Shown here in pieces: positions 8,739-15,898 of a stretch of 64,000 bases of DNA. Below the pieces are notes generated by a model that was given only the letters and a program-made list of their open reading frames with translations, did not search any database and was not told where the DNA came from. The stretch is from Polynucleobacter sp. VK25. Its GTDB lineage: Bacteria; Pseudomonadota; Gammaproteobacteria; Burkholderiales; Burkholderiaceae. Location of the stretch: positions 1,560,144 through 1,624,143 of the forward strand of contig NZ_CP061288.1 of the NCBI RefSeq assembly GCF_018687355.1, read 5' to 3'. How positions within the stretch are numbered: position 1 is the first letter of the stretch; each line of letters starts with the position of its first letter. Made by a program: the position numbers and the translations under genes.

Positions 8739-9542
8739 CTAGAAATTGAATGAGATCTTTGCATAGCTTGACCAGTCATATTGACGATAGCTTTGCACTA
8801 CCTGTTTGCTGGCTCCTACTGCAAATACCCATTGCTTAGCAAAGCGATGGGTCACCATAGCATCTATCGGCACAAACCAGCCTCCGCCAGCAGAGTTATA
8901 GACTGCCCCGTTTTCATCCCAAAAACGTAGCATCGTGTTTGGGGATAGCTGGAAGCCGATGGTTGGGAATACCTGCAGATTTCTAACAAGTGCCGGTTGA
9001 TTGGGATTAGTGCTCAGGCTATTGTTTTTGGTATCGAATCCATACATATAACGTAATAAGGGTGAGAAATCAGTTACACCCAACAAGCTATCGACCTCAG
9101 GAATAAACGACCACCCTAGTTGTGGGCCAACCGCCCATTGGCCATTATTGCCAAATGGAAATACAACGCGTCCACCAACCAAAGCGCCCAAGGGTTTTAG
9201 AAAAGTGCGGTCTTGTCCCCACACCGTCACCATGGTGTTACCTGCGCTGTACTGACCTGAATTATTGGCGGAGGAAATAGAGTTGTAATTTGATGCGTAA
9301 GAAGTATCCAGACGTATACGTCCGCGCCAATCACCTGCTTCCAAGGGGTTGTAGTACCGCAACTTCAGAATATTTTGATAGTTATCGCTGCTATCGTAAT
9401 TGTGATAACCCCAAAACTCCAGAACCCTACTGTTTGTTAAACGCTGAGAGTCATTGTCGAATTTTGAGATGGGGACTAATAGTTCTTCAGCATAGCTTGC
9501 TGAAACAAAAAGACATACGAGAATTGATAAAAACAATTTCAT
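8739..9542 (-). CDS. Exported beta-strand-rich protein, possible outer-membrane barrel
   Basis: A 267-residue protein with a signal peptide (MKLFLSILVCLFVSASYAEE) and a C-terminus ending in YAKISFNF, a terminal-Phe barrel signal. The ATG at 9542 is preferred over one at 9557, because the latter lies inside a perfect hairpin (9551-9570) and would only add MASPF. Not recognised beyond a resemblance to periplasmic or outer-membrane assay-type proteins with many Tyr, Trp and Asn. It heads the trio of exported proteins leading to the Ntn hydrolase. Confidence 0.55.
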   Translation of the reverse strand: MKLFLSILVCLFVSASYAEELLVPISKFDNDSQRLTNSRVLEFWGYHNYDSSDNYQNILKLRYYNPLEAGDWRGRIRLDTSYASNYNSISSANNSGQYSAGNTMVTVWGQDRTFLKPLGALVGGRVVFPFGNNGQWAVGPQLGWSFIPEVDSLLGVTDFSPLLRYMYGFDTKNNSLSTNPNQPALVRNLQVFPTIGFQLSPNTMLRFWDENGAVYNSAGGGWFVPIDAMVTHRFAKQWVFAVGASKQVVQSYRQYDWSSYAKISFNF

Positions 9543-9550
9543 AAAAGGCG

Positions 9551-9574
9551 ATGCCACCCTAAGGTGGCATTTTT
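9551..9574. terminator. Hairpin between the COG4315 lipoprotein and the downstream barrel gene
   Basis: Perfect 8-bp stem ATGCCACC/GGTGGCAT with a four-base loop. The T-run is on the plus strand, but there is no plus-strand gene to the left; on the minus strand the hairpin sits eight bases before the start of the 8739-9542 gene and could either end the lipoprotein transcript or hide the ribosome site. Confidence 0.5.
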
Positions 9575-9595
9575 ACATTCGTCTCTTTTAATACT

Positions 9596-9991
9596 TTATG
9601 GTGTGACTACATGCCATACATTATTGACGTTATCACCAGTCTTATCGCCAGGATTTTTATCCTTAATAAAGAAATAGAGTGGCTTGCCTTTGTAAGTTAG
9701 TTGCTTCTGACCATTGTTACGGGTGATAGAAGCAAAATTTCCAGAGAGCATCACTCCTGGCTCTATGTAGACTGGCGGCCAATTATCGGCACACGTTAAA
9801 ACGCACTCAGATTTACCTGAACCAGCTTGATCTTTATCAAAGGTATAGATGGTCTTACCGTAACTGCTGGTCAAAATACCATTACTTACCTTTACAAAAT
9901 CTGCTGAAGACATTTTTACATCAGGAGCGCCACAAGCCGCCAATGTCATAGCAACAATTGCTGCTGCACAAAGCTTTAATAAATGTTTCAT
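9596..9991 (-). CDS. COG4315-type lipoprotein with YxFxxD motifs
   Basis: A 131-residue lipoprotein (lipobox LAAC near residue 19) belonging to the predicted lipoproteins with conserved Y-x-[FWY]-x-x-D repeats. Visible copies are GKTIYTFDKDQ and GKPLYFFIKDKNPGD, with a CVLTCADNWPP segment between them. Function is unknown; it lies 26 bases downstream of an OmpA-like lipoprotein gene on the same strand. SD AAAGGA is visible before the start. Confidence 0.8.
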   Translation of the reverse strand: MKHLLKLCAAAIVAMTLAACGAPDVKMSSADFVKVSNGILTSSYGKTIYTFDKDQAGSGKSECVLTCADNWPPVYIEPGVMLSGNFASITRNNGQKQLTYKGKPLYFFIKDKNPGDKTGDNVNNVWHVVTP

Positions 9992-10017
9992 TCTTTATCC
10001 TTTAAATGGGCTATGAA

Positions 10018-10557
10018 TTAATTACCTGGGCCAACTAAGGTAACTTCAATACGACGATTCTGGGCACGGCCTTCTGGAGTCGCATTAGAAGCAATCGGAT
10101 TGGACTCCCCCATGCCTTGTGCAGAAATGAGGCTCTGACTTACGCCCTTGCGAATCAAATAATCAACTACGTTATCAGCACGCTTGGAAGACAGGTCAAG
10201 ATTAGTTGTGATTCCTTCCCTGCGTAACTCAGCACCGATGGCAATGTTGTCTGTATATCCCCGAACTACTACCTTAGTGTTTTTAAAGCCTGATAGTGTT
10301 GGCGCCATTTTTGCTAATACCTGGTCAGCTTTCGCATTCAAACGATAACCGCCCTCAGGAAACAAAATTTTGTCACGAATAGTAATGCGCAATTCACCCT
10401 GTAACTGACGAATTTCTACTTCGTCGCCTTGATAGGCCTGTTGAAGCTGGCTATACGCCTGGTCTAATTGGTTGTATTTACTGTCAGTGACGCAAGCACT
10501 TAATAGTGCAAATGCCGCAATAGATAAGGCCAGCAATCCTGGTTTGATATATCTCAT
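10018..10557 (-). CDS. OmpA-family peptidoglycan-binding lipoprotein
   Basis: A 179-residue outer-membrane lipoprotein. Signal with lipobox LLSAC (Cys near residue 22), a short coiled region (KYNQLDQAYSQLQQAY) and a C-terminal OmpA domain with KVVVRGYTDN, LSSKRADNVVDYL, GMGESNPIASN and RAQNRRIEV, including the Asp and Arg that hold diaminopimelate. It should tether the outer membrane to peptidoglycan. I start at the ATG at 10557, which has GAGA six bases upstream, rather than the TTG at 10569. Confidence 0.85.
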   Translation of the reverse strand: MRYIKPGLLALSIAAFALLSACVTDSKYNQLDQAYSQLQQAYQGDEVEIRQLQGELRITIRDKILFPEGGYRLNAKADQVLAKMAPTLSGFKNTKVVVRGYTDNIAIGAELRREGITTNLDLSSKRADNVVDYLIRKGVSQSLISAQGMGESNPIASNATPEGRAQNRRIEVTLVGPGN

Positions 10558-10569
10558 GTAATTTCTCAA

Positions 10570-10843
10570 AATTCAGTCAAAGTAAGCCTTGAAGGCCCTT
10601 AAGAGCACTATAAGCCCAAAGGCGCACTAAAACCTTCCAAAACCTATAAAAAATCCAATAATTAGGTCGAAGAATGTGCCCGAACGCCCTGTCAGCAGCG
10701 TGTATGGGCTAAAGAGTAATTATCTATAAAATCGATCATAAATATCAAATTTATTCATTAGACAAATAAACAACTGAGGTTCAAAATTCATCCAGTTGCA
10801 GTAGTTACTAAAGAAATTGATTAACCAACACTAGGAGCACAGT
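10570..10843 (+). other. Intergenic region upstream of ahpC
   Basis: About 270 bases without a gene. The right half is AT-rich (TATCTATAAAATCGATCATAAATATC around 10730-10750) and probably holds the ahpC promoter and any peroxide-regulator site. I could not recognise a convincing OxyR box by eye. No RNA gene is evident. Confidence 0.35.
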
Positions 10844-11407
10844 ATGTCCATTATTAATACAGCAGTACAACCATTCAAAACCGAAGCTTTCCACAACGGC
10901 AAGTTCGTAACGGTTACTGACGAAACCCTCAAAGGTCATTGGTCAGTTTTGATTTTCATGCCAGCAGCATTTACCTTTAACTGCCCTACAGAGATTGAAG
11001 ATGCAGCTGAGAACTATGCTGAATTCCAAAAAATGGGTGCTGAGGTTTACATCGTAACAACCGATACTCATTTCTCACACAAAGTTTGGCACGAGACTTC
11101 ACCAGCTGTTGGTAAAGCAAAGTTCCCGCTCGTTGGTGACCCAACACACACTTTGACAAATGCATTTGGCGTTCATATTCCTGAAGCAGGCTTAGCATTG
11201 CGTGGCACATTCATCATCAACCCAGAAGGCATCATTAAGACAGCAGAGATTCATTCAAATGAAATCGCTCGCGATATTTCTGAAACTTTACGTAAGTTGA
11301 AGGCCGCTCAATACACAGCAGCTCACCCAGGTGAAGTTTGCCCAGCTAAGTGGAAAGAAGGCGCAGCAACATTGACTCCATCTTTGGATCTCGTAGGCAA
11401 GATCTAA
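10844..11407 (+). CDS. ahpC: Alkyl hydroperoxide reductase subunit C (peroxiredoxin)
   Basis: A 187-residue typical 2-Cys peroxiredoxin that reduces hydrogen peroxide and organic peroxides. The peroxidatic Cys47 is in FTFNCPTE and the resolving Cys166 in GEVCPAKW; length equals the usual AhpC length. AGGAG lies eight bases before the ATG. It is followed 107 bases later by ahpF, which reduces it; a 10-bp hairpin without T-run lies between them. Confidence 0.97.
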   Translation: MSIINTAVQPFKTEAFHNGKFVTVTDETLKGHWSVLIFMPAAFTFNCPTEIEDAAENYAEFQKMGAEVYIVTTDTHFSHKVWHETSPAVGKAKFPLVGDPTHTLTNAFGVHIPEAGLALRGTFIINPEGIIKTAEIHSNEIARDISETLRKLKAAQYTAAHPGEVCPAKWKEGAATLTPSLDLVGKI

Positions 11408-11431
11408 GTTGCTAAGTTAATTAGTTAATCC

Positions 11432-11456
11432 ATAGACTCTCTTTAAGAGAGTCTAT
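11432..11456 (+). other. Intergenic hairpin between ahpC and ahpF
   Basis: Perfect 10-bp inverted repeat ATAGACTCTC/GAGAGTCTAT with a five-base loop, not followed by a T-run. It may stabilise or process the ahpC message rather than end it. The half ATAGACTC occurs once more at about 11478, just before the ahpF ribosome site. Confidence 0.6.
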
Positions 11457-11514
11457 TGGAGAGGATAGGATCCTGCCCAATAGACTCACCTAAAAAATTC
11501 CCAAGGAAAATATC

Positions 11515-13092
11515 ATGCTCGATACCAATATCAAATCCCAGTTAAAGGTATATTTTGAAAAGATTGTTAGCCCAATCGTATTGGTGGCTAGCGTCGACGG
11601 AAGCGATAGCTCCCAGCAAATGCTCGAACTCTTAAATGAAGTAGCTGAGCAGTCCGATAAGATCACCGTCAAAACTGATGGCAAAGCTGAGCATAAGCCC
11701 AGCTTTACTGTGAGTAAGGTGGACCAAGAGGCGCGCATCACTTTTGCTGGCCTACCAATGGGTCACGAGATGACCTCCTTCATCTTGGCAATTTTGCAAG
11801 CTAGCGGTTACCCAGCAAAAGTTGAGCAGGATGTAATTGACCGTATCATCAAGCTTGATGCAAAACTCAGCTTCCAAACATTTATCTCTTTGTCATGCCA
11901 CAACTGCCCAGACGTTGTGCAGGCTTTAAATTTAATGGCCGCACTCAATCCAAACGTCACCCATGAAATGATTGACGGTGCGCTTTACCAAGGCTTGGTC
12001 GATCAATACCAAATCATGGCTGTACCAACCGTGATCTTGAATGGCGAAGCATTTGGGCAAGGCCGCATGAGTGTTGAAGAGATTGTCGCCAAACTGGATA
12101 CCTCCAGCCCTAAAGAAGAGGCCGCAAAACTCTCCGCTAAAGATCCATTTGACGTCTTAGTCATTGGTGGCGGGCCTGCTGGTGCAGCTGCTGCAATTTA
12201 TGCTGCACGTAAGGGTATCCGCACCGGCATCGTTGCTGAGAAATTTGGCGGTCAAGTCATGGACACCATGGGTATTGAAAACTTTATCTCCGTTAAGGAG
12301 ACCGAAGGGCCTAAGTTAGTTCAGGCGCTTGAGCAGCATGTGAAAAGTTATGAAGTAGATATTATGAATTTACAGCGTGCCAATGCTTTGCGCAAAACAG
12401 ACAACGGTATTGAAGTGGAATTAGCTAATGGTGCAGTCCTGGCGAGCAAGTCTGTGATCATTAGCACTGGTGCTCGCTGGAGAGAGATGAATGTTCCTGG
12501 CGAACAAGAATATCGTGGCAAGGGTGTAGCGTATTGCCCTCACTGTGATGGCCCTCTATTCAAAGGTAAGCGTGTTGCTGTAATTGGTGGGGGCAATTCC
12601 GGTGTTGAGGCTGCGATTGATTTAGCAGGTATTGTTAGCCACGTTACCTTAATTGAGTTTGATAGTAAGTTGCGTGCAGATGCAATCTTGCAAAAGAAGA
12701 TGGCTAGCATGCCAAACGTGACCGTCATTATGAGTGCGCTCACCAAAGAAGTATTAGGTGAAGGCGGAAAAGTAAATGGCTTACGCTACCTTAATCGCGT
12801 TAACAATACTGAGCACATGATTGATTTGGAAGGCATCTTTGTGCAAATCGGCTTATTACCAAACACCGACTGGCTCAAAGGTACGATTGATCTATCGAAG
12901 CATGGTGAAGTCATCGTCGATGCCAAGGGTGAAACTTCTCTGCCAGGTGTATTTGCGGCCGGTGATTGCACCACAGTTCCATATAAACAAATCATTATTG
13001 CGATGGGAGAAGGTGCCAAGGCCTCGCTCGGAGCGTTTGATTACCTCATTCGCTCATCTGTTGCAGAACCACAAGAGGCGGTTGCTGCATAA
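11515..13092 (+). CDS. ahpF: Alkyl hydroperoxide reductase subunit F
   Basis: A 525-residue FAD/NADH-dependent disulfide reductase that recharges AhpC. The N-terminal double-thioredoxin domain carries SCHNCPDV (CxxC near 129-132), the FAD site is [17 protein letters not shown] near 215, the NAD site [15 protein letters not shown] near 360, and the reductase CxxC is YCPHCDG near 343. The C-terminal [14 protein letters not shown] completes the FAD fold. Length and order match the family. SD AAGGAAA precedes the ATG, and a strong terminator follows. Confidence 0.97.
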   Translation: MLDTNIKSQLKVYFEKIVSPIVLVASVDGSDSSQQMLELLNEVAEQSDKITVKTDGKAEHKPSFTVSKVDQEARITFAGLPMGHEMTSFILAILQASGYPAKVEQDVIDRIIKLDAKLSFQTFISLSCHNCPDVVQALNLMAALNPNVTHEMIDGALYQGLVDQYQIMAVPTVILNGEAFGQGRMSVEEIVAKLDTSSPKEEAAKLSAKDPFDVLVIGGGPAGAAAAIYAARKGIRTGIVAEKFGGQVMDTMGIENFISVKETEGPKLVQALEQHVKSYEVDIMNLQRANALRKTDNGIEVELANGAVLASKSVIISTGARWREMNVPGEQEYRGKGVAYCPHCDGPLFKGKRVAVIGGGNSGVEAAIDLAGIVSHVTLIEFDSKLRADAILQKKMASMPNVTVIMSALTKEVLGEGGKVNGLRYLNRVNNTEHMIDLEGIFVQIGLLPNTDWLKGTIDLSKHGEVIVDAKGETSLPGVFAAGDCTTVPYKQIIIAMGEGAKASLGAFDYLIRSSVAEPQEAVAA

Positions 13093-13118
13093 GAAGCTAG
13101 TTTTCTGCAGCAAAACAA

Positions 13119-13145
13119 AAGGGAGTCATTCGACTCCCTTTTTTC
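13119..13145 (+). terminator. Terminator of ahpF
   Basis: Perfect 9-bp stem AAGGGAGTC/GACTCCCTT, loop ATTC, then a run of T, 27 bases after the ahpF stop. Confidence 0.9.
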
Positions 13146-13164
13146 TCGTTGAAATAAATACAGC

Positions 13165-13521
13165 TTATTCAGTCTGCCCCGGTCTAGGGGCTTGCCAAGG
13201 CCAACGACCATCAATCTCCAAGGTCAGAGACCAACTTAAGAAGCAGCGGATTAAAACAATGGCACCCAATACGGCAACACTAGTTAAGGTTGGGCTAATG
13301 GCTACAGTACGGATCACATCCCCTGCAACCAAGACCTCGAGTCCCAAAATGAGGGAGCGCACGATTTGTATGCGAAAAGTTTTATAGGCAATATCGGCAG
13401 TCTGCGTCACCAAGCCTTTTGCAAAAGAGAAGAGGCCCCATAAAACGCCAATGGATACAACCGCAACCCCTAGGGCATCCATCACATCACTGACATTTCG
13501 AATGATTTCTATTTGATTCAT
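13165..13521 (-). CDS. DUF1622 family membrane protein
   Basis: A 118-residue inner-membrane protein with three hydrophobic segments (VMDALGVAVVSIGVLWGLF, the SLILGLEVLVAGDVIRTV region and VAVLGAIVLIRCFLSW). The segment RSLILGLEVLVAGDVI is the DUF1622 hallmark. Function unknown. The ATG at 13521 begins the conserved part; an upstream frame extension to 13569 lacks similarity and was left out. It converges with ahpF. Confidence 0.8.
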   Translation of the reverse strand: MNQIEIIRNVSDVMDALGVAVVSIGVLWGLFSFAKGLVTQTADIAYKTFRIQIVRSLILGLEVLVAGDVIRTVAISPTLTSVAVLGAIVLIRCFLSWSLTLEIDGRWPWQAPRPGQTE

Positions 13522-13630
13522 GTTGTAGTCTTTTGAGGTTGAATGCCTATATATTAGCTCGTTTAGCACTAGTCCCCGTTATAAATTACACTGGATTATT
13601 TACTGCTTTATTAGACCAAAGGAAATCAGA

Positions 13631-14266
13631 ATGAGCTTAATTGACAAACTCCAGTGGCGCTATGCTACTAAGAAAATGGATGCAACAAAATCTGTACCCC
13701 AAGACAAGGTAGAGCAAATCTTGGAAGCTATTCGGTTAAGCGCTAGCTCGAGTGGACTTCAGCCATACGAAGTCCTCGTGATCACCAATAAGGCCATTCG
13801 CGAAAAGATTAAAGCAATTTCATGGGACCAAACGCAAGTGGTCGACTCTTCTCATTTACTTGTTTTTGCAGCTTGGGATACCTATACGGCCGATCGTATC
13901 AATCATGCTTTCGATATGACCGAGAAGCTGCGCAACTTTAAAAGTGAGGCTGGTGACATCTATCGTCAAAAATTGCTATCCGGTTACACCGCAAGAGATG
14001 CTGAAACCAATTACACACATGCCGCAAAGCAAGCCTATATTGGACTAGGTACTGCTCTAATTGCTGCAGCATATGAGCAGGTGGACTCTACGCCAATGGA
14101 AGGCTTTGATGCCGCAGCTCTCGATGAAATCCTCAACCTCAAAGCAAAAGGTTTACGTAGCGTGGTTATGATGCCTCTCGGATACAGAAAGGCTGATGAA
14201 GACTGGTTAGCAAACATGAAAAAAGTTAGAAAGCCCAAGGAAGAATTCATTACCTGGATTAAGTAA
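13631..14266 (+). CDS. NAD(P)H-dependent nitroreductase family oxidoreductase
   Basis: A 211-residue FMN-dependent enzyme of the NfsB/nitroreductase family. Typical features are LQWRYATKKMD at the N-terminus (the R-x-[AS]-x-K FMN phosphate contact), LSASSSGLQPYEVLVI, TAAKQAYIGLG-like (here HAAKQAYIGLGTALIAAA), and the C-terminal LPLGYRKADED-type loop. It likely reduces quinones or nitroaromatics; physiological substrate unknown. AAAGGAAA precedes the ATG and a terminator follows the stop. Confidence 0.88.
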   Translation: MSLIDKLQWRYATKKMDATKSVPQDKVEQILEAIRLSASSSGLQPYEVLVITNKAIREKIKAISWDQTQVVDSSHLLVFAAWDTYTADRINHAFDMTEKLRNFKSEAGDIYRQKLLSGYTARDAETNYTHAAKQAYIGLGTALIAAAYEQVDSTPMEGFDAAALDEILNLKAKGLRSVVMMPLGYRKADEDWLANMKKVRKPKEEFITWIK

Positions 14267-14290
14267 TAGGTAAGGGCTCTACAAAAGCAA

Positions 14291-14315
14291 AAGCCACCCG
14301 AAGGTGGCTTTTTTT
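14291..14315 (+). terminator. Terminator of the 13631-14266 nitroreductase
   Basis: Perfect 8-bp stem AAGCCACC/GGTGGCTT with loop CGAA followed by T7. Confidence 0.9.
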
Positions 14316-14366
14316 ACAGCAAAATTAACTATTCAGTTAACTAAGCAGTTGTATTAAGCAGCTGTA

Positions 14367-14939
14367 TTAAGCAGCTTTGCGGCTTTTAGCTGCTGGCTTA
14401 GCAACAGCGTATTGACCTTGAATGTTTGCCAAAGCAGCATCAACACTCTTCTCGAAGTTAGCAAATGCATCAGTTGCAGTTGCACGAACTTGGTCGAATT
14501 GTTGGAGTGAAGAATCAAATGCAGTTTTGAATGCAGAAACAAAAGCCTCAGAACCAGCAGGAGCTGTCTTAGTAGCTTCTTTAACAAACTTAACCAAATC
14601 AGCGCGTGCGTCATCAATAGAAGCGTCAACTACTTGAGCCACTTCTTTGTTGCCGTTACGAACTACTTGGTTTACCTTAGCTTGGTAAGCAGCAGCATAT
14701 TTAGCGGCTTCTTGGGCAGCTTCTGGCTGAGCCAATTTAGCTAATTGTTGTGGATCCTTGATTGCCAACAATTGTGCGCTTGAATCTTGAGCAGCAGCTA
14801 AAGCATCTTTAGCGGCAGCTTGATTGATTTCAGCTAATTCTTGAGCGCTTTCAACAGCAACTTGTGCCAAATGTTTAGCGGTTTCGATTGCTTTAGCTTG
14901 TGCAGAAGCGAGTTGGTCGTTTAATTGAGTTTGAAACAT
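14367..14939 (-). CDS. Phasin family protein (paralogue 2)
   Basis: A 190-residue helical, alanine- and glutamine-rich phasin (granule-associated protein). It shows the phasin family core VNQVVRNGNKEVAQVVDA, EAFVSAFKTAFDSSLQQFDQV and FANFEKSVDAALANIQ, with a basic AKPAAKSRKAA tail. Codon use is strongly biased toward a few codons, which suggests high expression. It stands alone, with a 235-base upstream region that contains a TTGC-N3-GCAA palindrome (15025-15039) and a larger inverted repeat. Confidence 0.9.
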   Translation of the reverse strand: MFQTQLNDQLASAQAKAIETAKHLAQVAVESAQELAEINQAAAKDALAAAQDSSAQLLAIKDPQQLAKLAQPEAAQEAAKYAAAYQAKVNQVVRNGNKEVAQVVDASIDDARADLVKFVKEATKTAPAGSEAFVSAFKTAFDSSLQQFDQVRATATDAFANFEKSVDAALANIQGQYAVAKPAAKSRKAA

Positions 14940-15024
14940 GATTTATCCTAACTTTAAGTAAATATGGGTTTTTTATTGCGATGCACCATTTTAAGAGCCC
15001 CATTTTCCAAAAGCAAGATATTTT

Positions 15025-15039
15025 TGTTGCAAAGCAACA
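15025..15039. promoter_or_regulatory. Candidate PhaR-type operator upstream of the phasin gene
   Basis: Perfect palindrome TGTTGC AAA GCAACA, 86 bases upstream of the phasin start. PhaR repressors of other proteobacteria bind TGC-N3-GCA type sites before phasin genes, so this is a plausible operator. No PhaR gene is in the window; the link is inference. Confidence 0.35.
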
Positions 15040-15050
15040 TATATTATCTA

Positions 15051-15081
15051 AACCCTCATTTAAAGCCCTGAAATGAGGGTT
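15051..15081. repeat. Inverted repeat of unknown role
   Basis: Perfect 11-bp inverted repeat AACCCTCATTT/AAATGAGGGTT with a nine-base loop, between the phasin and a nitroreductase gene. There is no T-run on either side, so it is not a classical terminator; it may be a decayed terminator or a regulatory site. Confidence 0.55.
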
Positions 15082-15174
15082 ATTGGGTAATTCAATTCTA
15101 TTTTTCCCCTAAAGTTTTTAGGGTAATTATGGAGAAGCTTCCACAAATCAAAAGTAATAACAGTGTTGGAGCCG

Positions 15175-15870
15175 CTACCTTACCCAAGTAGTAAATTCTT
15201 CTGCTCTCACTCTGGGGGTATGAAAACTGTTCACTATGTCGTTTTTGTTGGCATACCCGAGTGCCATACCGCACACAAGCATCTCATTCTCTTTGGCGCC
15301 AATGGATGGCAGAATGATTTTTGCGTAGTCGTTCCAAGCGGCCTGTGGACAAGTATCCAAACCTTCACCTCTGGCGGCAACCATCATGTTCTGCAAGAAC
15401 ATACCGTAGTCGAGCATGGAGCCTCTACCAAGCTCTTTATCTATTGTGAAAAATATAGACACTGGCGCACCAAAGGCTTGGAAATTTTTGCGATGCTGTG
15501 CATGCATCTTATCTTTATCGCCCTTTGTAATTCCTAATAAGCCATACAAACCCCAACCATTTTCTCGACGTCTATCAATATAAGGACTAAACCATTTGGT
15601 TGGGTAATAGTCATATGCTGGTTGATATTCTTTTGCTAACTCGGGATTGATCGCAATACTGTCATAAGCAGCGCACACTTTTTCGCATAAGGTGTCAAGC
15701 GCCACACCCTCTACAACATATGCTTTCCATGGTTGAGTATTTGTACCAGAAGGTGCTCGCGCAGAGATATCAAGCAACTTCAGGATGACCTCTTTTGAGA
15801 CAGCCTCTTTAGTAAATGCGCGCACTGACATGCGAGAAGTGATGGCTTCAGCTGGAGTTAATGCCTTCAT
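15175..15870 (-). CDS. Nitroreductase family protein
   Basis: A 231-residue FMN-dependent nitroreductase. It shows the R-x-S-x-R-x-F signature (RMSVRAF), ISARAPSGTNTQPWKAYVV, DYGMFLQNMMVAARG and a C-terminal MALGYANKND segment. I start it at the ATG at 15870 (MKALTPAEA), which has AGAGGA seven bases upstream; the longer frame would run into the YcaO gene. It lies 28 bases after the OsmC-YcaO gene on the same strand and is probably co-transcribed with it. Substrate unknown. Confidence 0.88.
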   Translation of the reverse strand: MKALTPAEAITSRMSVRAFTKEAVSKEVILKLLDISARAPSGTNTQPWKAYVVEGVALDTLCEKVCAAYDSIAINPELAKEYQPAYDYYPTKWFSPYIDRRRENGWGLYGLLGITKGDKDKMHAQHRKNFQAFGAPVSIFFTIDKELGRGSMLDYGMFLQNMMVAARGEGLDTCPQAAWNDYAKIILPSIGAKENEMLVCGMALGYANKNDIVNSFHTPRVRAEEFTTWVR

Positions 15871-15898
15871 TAGTATCCTCTGGCTCTGTTGAGTTTTA

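Noticed and set aside
10730..10760. OxyR box before ahpC
   Set aside because: AT-rich with some ATC/GAT symmetry, but the four-part OxyR pattern could not be matched convincingly by eye.
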